In this document: piece after piece, positions 1 through 8,289 of the stretch
Numbering within the stretch: position 1 is the first letter of the stretch
Layout of the letters: every line of letters starts with the position of its first letter
NCBI GenBank assembly: GCA_030740435.1
Contig: JASLXG010000007.1
Coordinates: 1 to 42,103 of the forward strand
Direction: 5' to 3'
DNA length: 42,103 nucleotides
Source of the DNA: Alphaproteobacteria bacterium
Lineage (GTDB): Bacteria; Pseudomonadota; Alphaproteobacteria; UBA2966
Position numbers and translations under genes: made by a program
The notes under the pieces: generated by a model
Database searches by the model: none
The model's input: the letters and a program-made list of their open reading frames with translations, nothing else
What the model was told of the DNA's origin: nothing

Positions 1-21
1 TTCCAGTTCTCGAAACGTTAG
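1..21 (+). CDS. Possible 3' end of an upstream gene
   Basis: Frame 1 reads six sense codons (FQFSKR) and then TAG at 19-21. A good intrinsic terminator follows 22 bases later, which is what one expects after the last gene of a transcript. Too little is visible to name the protein, and the frame could be chance. Confidence 0.3.
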   Translation, partial: FQFSKR

Positions 22-42
22 GGGGACCGGGAAACAGCCAGC

Positions 43-74
43 AAAAAGGGTCGCCGCGGCGGCCCTTTTTTTTT
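43..74 (+). terminator. Rho-independent terminator
   Basis: An A-run, then a GC stem (GGGTCGC paired with GCGGCCC, one G-U wobble, loop CGCG), then nine Ts. It would end whatever gene enters from the left, and it separates that gene from the M81-family gene starting at 123. Confidence 0.8.
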
Positions 75-122
75 ACTCTATGCCTAGCCCGCATTACCCG
101 ACCCCAACCCGTGAGGTTGATC

Positions 123-1655
123 ATGTCCACCGCCAAACGCCTATTCATCTGCGGTATCGCCACCGAATCCCACGGCTTCAACAAAAAGCCGACGATCCTC
201 GAGGACTTCACCGAACGTGGGCTTTTCTTTACCCACGAACACGAAGACCTCAGCCGCTTTCGTGAGGGCGACAACTATATCGGCGGGTATCTGGACGTGG
301 CGGAGAGGGAAGGTTGGGAACTGGTAACCGGTGTCGCCGGCTTCGCCTACCCGGCCGGCCCGGTCGACGAGGCGACTTTCGAACACCTCAGGGGCCGGAT
401 CGAGAAACAACTTCGCGCCGAGGGCCCCTTCGACGGCATCTTGATGCCCATGCACGGCGGCATGGCCTGCGAACATCTGGACGACCCCGAGGGCGACCTG
501 GTGGCCCGCATCCGCGAGATCGTCGGTAGCCAGGTGCCGATCGGCGTCACCCTCGATCTCCATTCCAACCTTTCGCCCCAGTTCGTCCGCGATTGCGACA
601 TCATTTGCGGCTTCCATACCGCCCCCCACATCGATGTGCGCAACACCTCGTTCCGCGTCGCCTCGCTCATGGCGCGGACCTTGCGGGGCGAGATAAAGCC
701 CGAGTGCCACTCGATCCACCCGCCCCTGGTGACCGGCATCGACCACGGCCGCAGCACCGTGCCCCACGCCCCGCTTTTCGCCATGCTGGACCGGGCAAAG
801 GAAATACAGGCTGATGATCCCCAGCTTCTGGACGCCAGCTTCATGGCCAGTTTTCCTTTCGCTGACCAACCCTGGACCGGCCCCTCGGCCGTGCTGGTGA
901 TGGATGGGCCGTCCGACAAGGTGAATGATTATCTGGATGAATTCGGGGCCGAGATCTGGCGCACCCGCGACGTCTTGACCATCACCATCGTCTCCATCGA
1001 CGAGGCCCTGGACGTGGTGGATCGCACCTCGAACGAGCCCAAGCCCTTCCTGCTGGGGGATTTCAGCGACTGCCCCTATGCCGGTGCCTACGGCGACACC
1101 ACGGCCTTTTTGGCCGCCATGATCGAACGCCAGGTCCCCAACGCCGTGTTCGCCCCCGTGTTCGATATCGAAACGGTCGAGCAAGTCCACGCGGCCGGTG
1201 TCGGCGCCGAGATCGACGTAGCGCTTGGCGGCAAGTCTGATCCCAGCATGGGTGGCGGGCCGCTCGAGGCCCGGGCCAAGGTGTTGGCTTTGTCGGACGG
1301 CAAGTTCATGCACAAGGGGCCCTTCCACCAGGGCCAGCCAGGTACGCTGGGCAAGAGCGCCATGCTGGATATCGGCGGTATCAACGTCATCGTTTGCTCG
1401 CTGCCCACCCAGATCCACGACCGCGAGCAACTGCGCCTCTTTGGCCTCGAGCCCGAAAGCATGAACCTGATCGTCAGCAAGGCCTTCAACCACATGCGGG
1501 CGGATTTGGAACCGATTAGCCGCGGTTTGCTTTATCCGGACGCCGGCGGCATCTTCAGTTTCGATTTCGCCCAGTTCCCCTGGGAGAAAATCCGCCGCCC
1601 GATATGGCCGCTCGATGATTTCGAAATCAGCCCGGCCGATATGGCTAGAAGTTGA
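123..1655 (+). CDS. M81 family metallopeptidase (MlrC-like)
   Basis: A 510-residue protein of the MlrC/M81 family, named after a zinc peptidase that acts on linearised microcystin. Most family members are of unknown substrate and sit in amino-acid or amide catabolic loci. Visible family features are MHGGM, then DLHSNLS and PHIDV, which carry the putative Zn-binding Asp and His residues, followed by the C-terminal MlrC domain with GGPLEARAKV and a GGIN segment. Length is normal for the family. ATG 123 is preferred over GTG 111 because a GAGGT ribosome-binding site at 112-116 is well spaced for ATG and would lie inside the longer frame. There is no signal peptide, so it is cytoplasmic. The gene for a flavin-fold protein follows 52 bp downstream. 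The family is clear; the substrate is unknown. Confidence 0.85.
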   Translation: MSTAKRLFICGIATESHGFNKKPTILEDFTERGLFFTHEHEDLSRFREGDNYIGGYLDVAEREGWELVTGVAGFAYPAGPVDEATFEHLRGRIEKQLRAEGPFDGILMPMHGGMACEHLDDPEGDLVARIREIVGSQVPIGVTLDLHSNLSPQFVRDCDIICGFHTAPHIDVRNTSFRVASLMARTLRGEIKPECHSIHPPLVTGIDHGRSTVPHAPLFAMLDRAKEIQADDPQLLDASFMASFPFADQPWTGPSAVLVMDGPSDKVNDYLDEFGAEIWRTRDVLTITIVSIDEALDVVDRTSNEPKPFLLGDFSDCPYAGAYGDTTAFLAAMIERQVPNAVFAPVFDIETVEQVHAAGVGAEIDVALGGKSDPSMGGGPLEARAKVLALSDGKFMHKGPFHQGQPGTLGKSAMLDIGGINVIVCSLPTQIHDREQLRLFGLEPESMNLIVSKAFNHMRADLEPISRGLLYPDAGGIFSFDFAQFPWEKIRRPIWPLDDFEISPADMARS

Positions 1656-1707
1656 GCGCGGGAGGTGAGTTCGGCCAGAGTGCCAGAGGCTTTGTAAGGG
1701 AAAAAGA

Positions 1708-2358
1708 ATGTCCGAATTTGTTCGCACCAAGCGCTCGACCGTCGTCCGGGCGCCCAAGAAGGCCTGTTACAAGCGTGACGAGATCTACGCCATCCTCGAC
1801 GAGGCCCTGATCAGCCAAGTGGGCTTCGTGGCTAACGGCCAGCCCTTCGTCACGCCGGTCAACCACTGGCGGGTGGGCGACAACCTCTATTTCCACGGCT
1901 CCAGCGCCGGCCGCCGCATCAGGATCATGGAGGCCGGCGCCGATCTCTGTGTCTCGGTGACGCTCTTGGACGGCCTGGTCTTTGCCCGCTCGGCCATGCA
2001 CCACGGCATGAATTTTCGCTCGGCCATGATCTTCGGCCGGGCCCGCCTGGTCGAGGACGAGGCGGAAAAGCTGGCCGCCCTGAAAGCCTTGCTGGAACAC
2101 CTGGCGCCCGGCCGCTGGGCCGAGGTGCGGCCGCCCAATGCCTCCGAGATGAAGATCACCAAGGTCCTGGTGATGTCGCTCGACGAGGCCTCGGCCAAGC
2201 TCCGCAGCGGCCCGCCGGCCGACGACGAGGAGGATTATGCCCTCGACGTCTGGGCCGGCGAGGTGCCGCTGCGCCAGGTGCGCGACGCCCCCATCAGCGA
2301 CCCACGCCTGGCGGCCGGCGTCGAGGCACCCGGATACCTGCCCCAGGACGACACCTGA
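1708..2358 (+). CDS. PNPOx-fold (pyridoxamine 5'-phosphate oxidase-like) flavin-binding protein
   Basis: 216 residues. The N-terminal half resembles the split-barrel Pyridox_ox_2/NimA-type family: a Y-x-R-D-E-I-Y start region, then GFVANGQPFVTPVNHWRVGDNLYFHGS, the usual strand-turn-strand with the G(R) segment that contacts flavin phosphate, then the core strand ending in VLVMSLDEAS. Such proteins bind FMN, F420 or haem and often reduce small molecules; the substrate cannot be told. The C-terminus (about residues 170-216) is acidic and Pro-rich and probably flexible. A GGGAAAAAGA ribosome-binding site precedes the ATG. It is likely co-transcribed with the M81 gene, and the nested palindrome at 2363-2628 probably ends this unit. 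Confidence 0.8.
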   Translation: MSEFVRTKRSTVVRAPKKACYKRDEIYAILDEALISQVGFVANGQPFVTPVNHWRVGDNLYFHGSSAGRRIRIMEAGADLCVSVTLLDGLVFARSAMHHGMNFRSAMIFGRARLVEDEAEKLAALKALLEHLAPGRWAEVRPPNASEMKITKVLVMSLDEASAKLRSGPPADDEEDYALDVWAGEVPLRQVRDAPISDPRLAAGVEAPGYLPQDDT

Positions 2359-2362
2359 CGCT

Positions 2363-2628
2363 AGCTCGCATTTCTCACCGGGTCATGGCCTGCGCGTCGC
2401 TGTGGCGTCGACAGGGTAGGAGCGCTGCGCCGCGCGATGTGGGACATCGGGCAAGCACAGCTATGCACCCTTTCGGCGCCACAGCGACGCCCGAAGGGTC
2501 GCCCCCAGCCGCGCGCCCGCTACGGAAAAGATCGAAGAGCGTAGTCCCGCTACGCTCATCGATCTTTTCCTTCCGGATCGCATCACCTGGGGGCGACGCA
2601 GGCCGTGACCCGGTGAGAAATGCGGGCT
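2363..2628. repeat. 266-bp nested inverted-repeat element (four-helix palindrome)
   Basis: The space between two convergent genes is almost entirely self-complementary. The outer arms 2363-2394 and 2597-2628 pair over 32 bp, with two mismatches that are G-U wobbles in the plus-strand RNA. Inside lie helix B (2395-2417 with 2467-2489, 23 bp, two imperfect positions), helix C (2499-2508 with 2587-2596) and, within C, helix D (2524-2544 with 2550-2570, 21 bp, one mismatch, loop TCCCG). A small GATGT/ACATC hairpin (2436-2448) caps B. This resembles a REP/MITE-type palindromic unit and may serve as a bidirectional terminator. No coding potential is seen. Confidence 0.8.
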
Positions 2629-2643
2629 AAGCCGGCCCGCGAC

Positions 2644-3504
2644 TCACTTTTCCGTCGGCGACCAGCCGTAAATACGCTCCAGAGTCCGGCCCATGAGATC
2701 CCCGCGCTCGGCCTCCGACAAGCGGTCGCTGAGGCGAAAGGCCTCCACCCCCTGCTCAAAGGTCAGCAGATTGACGGCCCGGGTCCAGTCGGTGCCCCAC
2801 ATGCAGCGATCGAATCCGAAGGTGTCGAAGATGCGGGCCAGCGGATCCCAGATATCGGGGTAGGGGAAGGGCTGGTGGGATAGCGTGCAGGCGCCGCTGA
2901 TCTTGACGGCGACGTTATCCAATGGGGCCAATTCCAAAAGCCGGGGAAGGTCGGCAAATGGCTCCGCCGGGGCCGGCGGATGGAACGGTTGCTGGAGCCC
3001 CATGTGATCGATGATCAACATGGTCTGGGGGTGCTTGGCGGCAAGCTTTGCCACCTCTTGCACGCGGCCCCAGCAGAGCAGGTTGACCGGCAGCGAATGC
3101 TGCGCTGCGGTCTCGAGAACGCGGCTGACAGCCGGATCGTCGGGGTCGGTGGCGGCATCGGCATCCTTGGCAATCCCGGGAACCAGCATGATGCGGATCG
3201 CCACCGCGGCTTCCTTGGTGGCCCAGTCCGCTATGGTTTCGGCCACGGTGGGATCGCTGGGATCGACCGGCTTGACCAAGCCAAAGCGGCCGGGGTGAAC
3301 CGCCTCGACCGAAACCGCGTAGCTGGCGTCGTAGCGGTACATGGTCCAGGCCGAGGTCAGCAGGGCGCCGTCGACACCCACGGCGTCCATCGCCGCCACC
3401 AGGTCATCGCCCGTTACCTCCGGGGGACCGGGGAGAACCGCGATCCAGGGCCGCCCCGGGTGATCCCGTTCATAGGCGTGGACTTGCGCGTCGATAATCG
3501 CCAT
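2644..3504 (-). CDS. Amidohydrolase family protein (2-pyrone-4,6-dicarboxylate lactonase-like)
   Basis: 286-residue TIM-barrel metal-dependent hydrolase of the amidohydrolase-2 group. Motifs are DAQVHAY near the N-terminus (where many members have HxH; here the first His is Gln), LPVNLLCWG, IIDHMG (metal/catalytic His) and WGTDW near the C-terminus (catalytic Asp). These match the LigI/TIM-barrel lactonase branch, which hydrolyses lactones or amides of small acids. The start is placed at ATG 3504 because a GGTGGAGGA ribosome-binding site is correctly spaced for it and only 1-2 bases from ATG 3513. The neighbour at 3653 is divergent and shares a 148-bp promoter region. The substrate is unknown. 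Confidence 0.8.
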   Translation of the reverse strand: MAIIDAQVHAYERDHPGRPWIAVLPGPPEVTGDDLVAAMDAVGVDGALLTSAWTMYRYDASYAVSVEAVHPGRFGLVKPVDPSDPTVAETIADWATKEAAVAIRIMLVPGIAKDADAATDPDDPAVSRVLETAAQHSLPVNLLCWGRVQEVAKLAAKHPQTMLIIDHMGLQQPFHPPAPAEPFADLPRLLELAPLDNVAVKISGACTLSHQPFPYPDIWDPLARIFDTFGFDRCMWGTDWTRAVNLLTFEQGVEAFRLSDRLSEAERGDLMGRTLERIYGWSPTEK

Positions 3505-3652
3505 TGATTCCATTCCTCCACCTGGTGGATAGGGAGTCCGCCCGTATTGTGCGGGAAATCAATTCCCCTGGCCCGCATTTTCCTGGCTCTCGAAAATCCC
3601 CGAAAGCGTTAATATCAATCGCCGCGATGTCGGCAAATATGGGAGGCCGGAG

Positions 3653-5311
3653 ATGCTGGAGGGTTGCACGCCGTTTCCCGAGGCTTTTGCCGAGCGCTAC
3701 CGGCGTCAGGGCTACTGGCTCGGCCTGACGTTGGGGCAGGGGCTGGACAAGGCCGTCGTCGAGTTCGCCGAGCGCGAGGCGCTGAGCCATGGCGCCGAGC
3801 GCTATACCTATGCCGAGCTGCGCGACACCGTCGATCGCCTGGCCTACCAGCTGGCCGGGCTGGGCCTCGCGCCTCGTGACCGGGTGGTGATGCAGCTTCC
3901 CAACATCCCCGAATTCGTTTTCGTCTTCTATGCCCTGCAAAAAATAGGCGTCATCCCGGTGATGGCGCTGAGGCCCCACCGGCACAACGAAATCCGCCAT
4001 TTCCTGAGCCATTCAGGGGCCGTGGGCTACATCGGCCCCGACGCCATCGGCGATTTCGACTACCGAGAAATGGCAGCCGAGATGCAGGCCGAGAACGCCA
4101 ACCTCGAACACGTTATCGTGGCCGGCGAGGCGGGCCCGGGCCAAATCTCGATCAAGGAGCTGCTGGACCGGCCCGTCGGCGACGATGTGGCCGAGCTGCT
4201 GACGGCCCGCCAGCCCGATCCCGGCGAAGTGGCGCTGATGCTGCTCTCGGGCGGCACCACGGCGCTGCCCAAGCTGATCCCGCGCACGCACGAGGATTAT
4301 TTCTGCTACCTGCGGCTTTGTTGCAGCCGGGCCGAGATCAGTTCGCGCTCGGTCTATCTGGCACTTCTGCCCATGGGCCACAATTTCCCCCTGGGCTCGC
4401 CCGGCCTGCTGGGTACGCTGTGGACCGGCGGCCGCATGGTGCTGGCCCCGGACCTCGAGCCCGAGACCTTCTTTTCGCTGATCGAATCCGAAGGCGTGAC
4501 CATCACCGCGGTGACGCCGCCGTTGGTCTCGGGCTGGCTAAGGTCGGAGGCCAGGGAAAAATATGATCTGCGATCATTCGAGGTGCTGCAATGCGGCGGC
4601 GCCCGGTTGCTGCCTGAACTCCGCCGCCAGGTCCGCGAGCTGCTGGGCTGTTTCTACCAGGAAGCCTATGGCACGGCCGAGGGCCTCGGCCATCTGGTGC
4701 CCTTCGGTGCCGCCGAGGAACAGGTACTGGAAAGTTCGGGCCTGCCCTTGGCCGCCGACGACGAGATCCGTGTGGTCGACGACGAGGGCAACGAGGTCCC
4801 GGAAGGCCAGAGCGGAGAGTTGCTGGGCCGCGGCCCCTACACCATCCACGGCTATTACAACAACGCCGAAGCCAACGCCGCCGCCTTCACGGCCGAGGGC
4901 TTCTACCGCATGGGCGACGTGGTCAAGCGCCTGGGCGCCTACGTCTACACCGAGGGGCGCAAGAAGGACCTGATCAACCGGGGCGGCGAAAAGATCAGCT
5001 GCGACGAAATCGAGGACCTGATTTTGGACAACCCCAAGATCGAAAACGTGGTCCTCGTCGCCATGCCCGACGAGGTCTACGGCGAAAAGGCCTGCGCCTT
5101 CGTGACCTTGCATGCCGGACAGGATTTGGATCTTGCGGAGCTGGTGGAATTCCTGATGACCAAGCAGATCGCCAAGTTCAAGCTGCCTGAACGCCTGGAG
5201 GTGGTTGATAGCTATCCCATGAGCCCGGTCGGTAAGATCCTGCGCAACGTGCTGCGCGACCGGATTGCCGATAAACTGGCGGCCGAGGGGAGCGGTGACG
5301 CTGGCGCCTGA
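3653..5311 (+). CDS. (2,3-dihydroxybenzoyl)adenylate synthase-like aryl-AMP ligase
   Basis: 552-residue ANL-superfamily acyl/aryl adenylating enzyme. It shows the ATP-binding loop LLSGGTTALPKLIPRTHEDY (about residues 198-217), the YGTAEG motif, GEL-GRGPYTIHGYY, the hinge GRKKDLINRGGEKIS and the C-terminal catalytic Lys in SPVGKILR. The wording of the loop and the N-terminal FPEAFAERYRRQGYW resemble EntE/DhbE/YbtE, which activate 2,3-dihydroxybenzoate or salicylate for siderophores. No peptide synthetase, isochorismatase or carrier protein is nearby, so a catabolic or orphan role is as likely. The start has a GGGAGG-type site. Its last codons are convergent with the E1-alpha remnant that follows. 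Confidence 0.8.
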   Translation: MLEGCTPFPEAFAERYRRQGYWLGLTLGQGLDKAVVEFAEREALSHGAERYTYAELRDTVDRLAYQLAGLGLAPRDRVVMQLPNIPEFVFVFYALQKIGVIPVMALRPHRHNEIRHFLSHSGAVGYIGPDAIGDFDYREMAAEMQAENANLEHVIVAGEAGPGQISIKELLDRPVGDDVAELLTARQPDPGEVALMLLSGGTTALPKLIPRTHEDYFCYLRLCCSRAEISSRSVYLALLPMGHNFPLGSPGLLGTLWTGGRMVLAPDLEPETFFSLIESEGVTITAVTPPLVSGWLRSEAREKYDLRSFEVLQCGGARLLPELRRQVRELLGCFYQEAYGTAEGLGHLVPFGAAEEQVLESSGLPLAADDEIRVVDDEGNEVPEGQSGELLGRGPYTIHGYYNNAEANAAAFTAEGFYRMGDVVKRLGAYVYTEGRKKDLINRGGEKISCDEIEDLILDNPKIENVVLVAMPDEVYGEKACAFVTLHAGQDLDLAELVEFLMTKQIAKFKLPERLEVVDSYPMSPVGKILRNVLRDRIADKLAAEGSGDAGA

Positions 5312-5334
5312 TGGGGGGATTCTGGGCGGCGGGT

Positions 5335-5769
5335 GCTGTCCTCGAGTTCCTGGGCCATCGCCAGGCCCAGCGAGATGGGCACGATGCCGCCCTGGATGCC
5401 GTTCGAGGAAAAGCGCTGGTAGTGCAGGTGCTGACTGCCGCCGCGGCCGGCGCAAGCGCCGGTCGACTTGCCCATGATTTCCGCGATCAGGCCCACCAGA
5501 TTGCCGCAATAGGCCAGGAAATGGCCGTGGCAGCGATGGTTGGAAAAGACGTAGTCGGCCGCCTCGAGGGCCCTGGCAACGGCAACGCCTACGAATTCCT
5601 GGCCCACCGCGGTATGCACGGTGCCGAACAGTTTTCCCTCTGCGAAGAGCTCCAGGAGACGGTGCTCGGCCTTGCGAATCAGAAACGCGGTTCGCACCTC
5701 GTCCGCGTAGGGTCCCGCCGCCGGGCCGTCGTGCGTTGATCGAGGGCGCTCCAATCTCGTATCTGTCAT
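5335..5769 (-). pseudogene. Truncated E1-alpha subunit of a TPP-dependent 2-oxoacid/acetoin-type dehydrogenase
   Basis: The minus strand from ATG 5769 encodes about 143 residues matching the start of pyruvate/acetoin/branched-chain dehydrogenase E1-alpha: RTAFLIRKAEHRLLELFAEGK, GTVHTAVGQE, NHRCHGHFLAYCG and GGSQHLH, ending in GGIVPISLGLAMAQEL. Similarity stops near 5340, well before the GDG...N TPP/Mg motif, and the frame then runs into the antisense of the aryl-AMP ligase 3' end until a stop at 5212. Intact family members are more than twice this long and need an E1-beta partner, which is absent. I read it as a 3'-deleted gene, with the deletion joint close to 5312-5340. Confidence 0.75.
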
Positions 5770-5879
5770 TGGTATTTCAGCAGGAATCTCTGGTTGGCCG
5801 GGGGCCGGACGCTAGCACAAAAGCTTTGCTCGAACCAACATCCCGGGGCCAATCCACCCGAGCGGCGGAGAGTTCACGA

Positions 5880-7061
5880 TCAAAGCGCCGGCGCCGGCGT
5901 ATCGACCGGTGCCAGTTCGCGATAGATCTCGATGGTCAGAGCGACCACCCGTTCGACGCTGAATTCGGTTTCCGCCAGGGCTCGCGCTTCGGCGCCCAGG
6001 CGCTGGCACAATGGCGGGTCCTCGATCAGGCGCCTGAGCGCCCCGGCCAGCGCCTTGCGGTCGCCCAGGGGAACCAGGATGCCGCTCAAGCCGTCGCGCA
6101 CCGCCTCGCGGCAGCCCGGGGCGTCGTAGGTTACGATGGGCCGGCCCGAGGCCGCCGCTTCCAGCAGCGCCTTGGGTATGCCCTCGCCGTATTCCGAGGG
6201 CAGGCAGATCACCCGGGCGGCGGCAAAAACCGCAGACATGTCGTCGCGCCGGCCCCACCATTCGACCACGCCCTCCTGGTGCCATTCGCGAAGGCGGGCT
6301 TCCGGCACGGCCTGGGGATTGCTGGGATGGGTGTTGCCGACCAGGGCGAAGCGCGCCTCGACGCCGGCGTTCTTGAGGCCGCGGGCGACCTCTACGAAGG
6401 TGCCGATGCCCTTTTCCCAGATCATTCGGGCCGGCAGCACCACCAGTGCCGGTCCCTCGGCGAAGGGCGCGGCGGGAAACTCGTCTAGCGAGACCCCTGA
6501 GCCGCGGGTGAGCACCATTTGCTCGCGCGGTGCCACGCCGAAGCGCTCCAGCGCCAGGGCGTTGTCCGGGTTCTGGACGATGACCCGGGCATTGGGCCGC
6601 CGGCTGGACAATCGGTAGCCCCGCACCAGGGCCCAGCGAAACAGTCTCGCCCGCAGGCCCGAGTTGATGAAATGATGGCCCAGTCCGGGAAAGGCGTTGA
6701 CCACCGCGGGAACGTTCAGGAGCCGCGCCGCCAGGCCGCCGTAAAGCACCGCCTTGGCCGAAATGTGATGCACGATGTCGGGCCTGAGGCGCCGATAGAG
6801 GGCAAGGAGCGCGGCGATGGTCGAGAGCTCCTTGAGCGGGTTGGTGCCACGCCGTGAGAGCGGAATGTCGTGGTAGGCGAGATCGAATTTTTCGAAATAA
6901 GAACGCGCCGCAAAGCCCTTCGGCGCCCACGCGTTCTCGTCGGGGGCGGCGATGTGAACCCGGTAGCCCGCCTGGCGGGCGGCGAGGGCGAGGGGCATGC
7001 GGTGCGAGACGAAAAAGTAGGGCTCGTTGACGACGAACAGCAAGACAGGGGTACGATCCAT
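5880..7061 (-). CDS. Glycosyltransferase, GT4/group 1 (GT-B fold)
   Basis: 393 residues with a two-domain GT-B layout. The N-terminal half has LFVVNEPYFFVSHRMPLA and a HISAKAVLYGGLAAR segment. The C-terminal half has LPARMIWEKGIGTFVEVAR, FALVG, and the donor-binding stretch LPSEYGEGIPKALLEAAASGRPIVTYD with the E(x7)E-type glutamates. It probably transfers a sugar from a nucleotide donor to a cell-surface glycan or lipid. A longer in-frame upstream extension exists, but ATG 7061 is chosen because GAGAGG precedes it at normal spacing and family similarity begins there. No other polysaccharide genes are adjacent, so it looks like a stand-alone gene. The acceptor is unknown. Confidence 0.85.
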   Translation of the reverse strand: MDRTPVLLFVVNEPYFFVSHRMPLALAARQAGYRVHIAAPDENAWAPKGFAARSYFEKFDLAYHDIPLSRRGTNPLKELSTIAALLALYRRLRPDIVHHISAKAVLYGGLAARLLNVPAVVNAFPGLGHHFINSGLRARLFRWALVRGYRLSSRRPNARVIVQNPDNALALERFGVAPREQMVLTRGSGVSLDEFPAAPFAEGPALVVLPARMIWEKGIGTFVEVARGLKNAGVEARFALVGNTHPSNPQAVPEARLREWHQEGVVEWWGRRDDMSAVFAAARVICLPSEYGEGIPKALLEAAASGRPIVTYDAPGCREAVRDGLSGILVPLGDRKALAGALRRLIEDPPLCQRLGAEARALAETEFSVERVVALTIEIYRELAPVDTPAPAL

Positions 7062-7314
7062 GGGCGGCCTCTCGAGAGGGGCGGAAATCCGGGAAAGGGC
7101 GATTTCCCGAGCCGGCGGTCGGAACCGGCGGAGGCGAGGCAAAAGAGTAACGGCATCGGGGCTCGGCCACCAGATGCCAAGGGCGCCTATCGATATCAAG
7201 CGATTTGTTGCAATCCACGGGCAATCCGATTAACTGCGACTAAGGAATTCAATAACGAACGGCAGCGGGCGGGGCCCCCTTCGCCTGGGCCGGCGCTGGA
7301 GAGGAAAAATCACC

Positions 7315-8289
7315 ATGAAGACACGCATCACCGAACTTCTCGGCATCGAACACCCCATCGTTCAGGGCGGCATGCACTACGTCGGCTTCGCCGAACTGGC
7401 GGCCGCGGTTTCCAACGCCGGGGGCTTGGGCATCATCACGGCGCTGACCCAGAAGACGCCCGACGATCTGGCCAGCGAGATCGCGCGCTGCCGCGAGATG
7501 ACCTCGAAACCCTTCGGCGTCAACGTCACCTTTCTGCCGGTCATCGACGCGCCTGATTATCCCGGCTACGTCCAGGCCATCATCGATGGCGGCGTGAAAG
7601 TCGTCGAGACGGCGGGCAACAACCCCCAGAAATGGATGCCCATGTTCAAGGAAAACGACATCAAGGTGGTCCACAAATGCACCTCGGTCCGCCATTCGCT
7701 GAAGGCCGAGGCGGTGGGCTGCGACGCCGTATCGGTGGACGGTTTCGAATGCGGCGGCCACCCGGGCGAGGACGACATTCCCAACATGATCCTGCTGCCC
7801 CGGGCGGCGGACGAACTGAAGATCCCCTTCATCGCCTCGGGCGGCATGGCCGATGCCCGTTCGCTGGTGGCGGCGCTGGCCATGGGCGCCGAGGGCATGA
7901 ACATGGGCACGCGTTTCATCGCCACCAAGGAAGCGCCGGTGCACGACAAGGTGAAACAGGCGATTTTGGACGCCAGCGAGCTCGATACGCGCCTCGTCAT
8001 GCGGCCCTTGCGCAACACCGAGCGCGTCTTGACTAATCCCACCGTCGAGCGCCTATTGGAGAAGGAGCGTGAGCTCGGCAAGGACATCCAATTCAAGGAC
8101 GTCATGGCCGAGGTTGCCGGCGTCTACCCCCGGGTGATGATGGACGGCGAAACCGAATCCGGCGCCTGGTCGTGCGGCATGGTGGCCGGCCTGATCGACG
8201 ATGTGCCGACCTGCCAGGAACTGATCGAGCGCATCATGAGCGAGGCCGAAGCCCTGATCCAAAAACGCCTGGAGGGTTTTTTGGGCTAA
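7315..8289 (+). CDS. Nitronate monooxygenase family protein (FMN-dependent TIM barrel)
   Basis: 324 residues. The nitronate monooxygenase/2-nitropropane dioxygenase fold is shown by TELLGIEHPIVQGGM at the N-terminus, SNAGGLGIIT, GFECGGHPGEDD and the FMN phosphate-binding region ASGGMADARSLVAALAMGAEG, followed by MGTRFIAT. Members oxidise alkyl nitronates with O2, but many are really NADH:quinone reductases or enoyl reductases. The His in GGHPG fits the conserved active-site position. A GGAGAGG site precedes the ATG. The gene is monocistronic, and its stop overlaps the convergent exporter gene by 4 bp. Family certain, exact reaction not. Confidence 0.85.
   Translation: MKTRITELLGIEHPIVQGGMHYVGFAELAAAVSNAGGLGIITALTQKTPDDLASEIARCREMTSKPFGVNVTFLPVIDAPDYPGYVQAIIDGGVKVVETAGNNPQKWMPMFKENDIKVVHKCTSVRHSLKAEAVGCDAVSVDGFECGGHPGEDDIPNMILLPRAADELKIPFIASGGMADARSLVAALAMGAEGMNMGTRFIATKEAPVHDKVKQAILDASELDTRLVMRPLRNTERVLTNPTVERLLEKERELGKDIQFKDVMAEVAGVYPRVMMDGETESGAWSCGMVAGLIDDVPTCQELIERIMSEAEALIQKRLEGFLG

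Noticed and set aside
123-1655. Microcystin degradation gene cluster
   Set aside because: Only the MlrC-like family member is present, without mlrA, mlrB or mlrD; the family is far broader than microcystin degradation.
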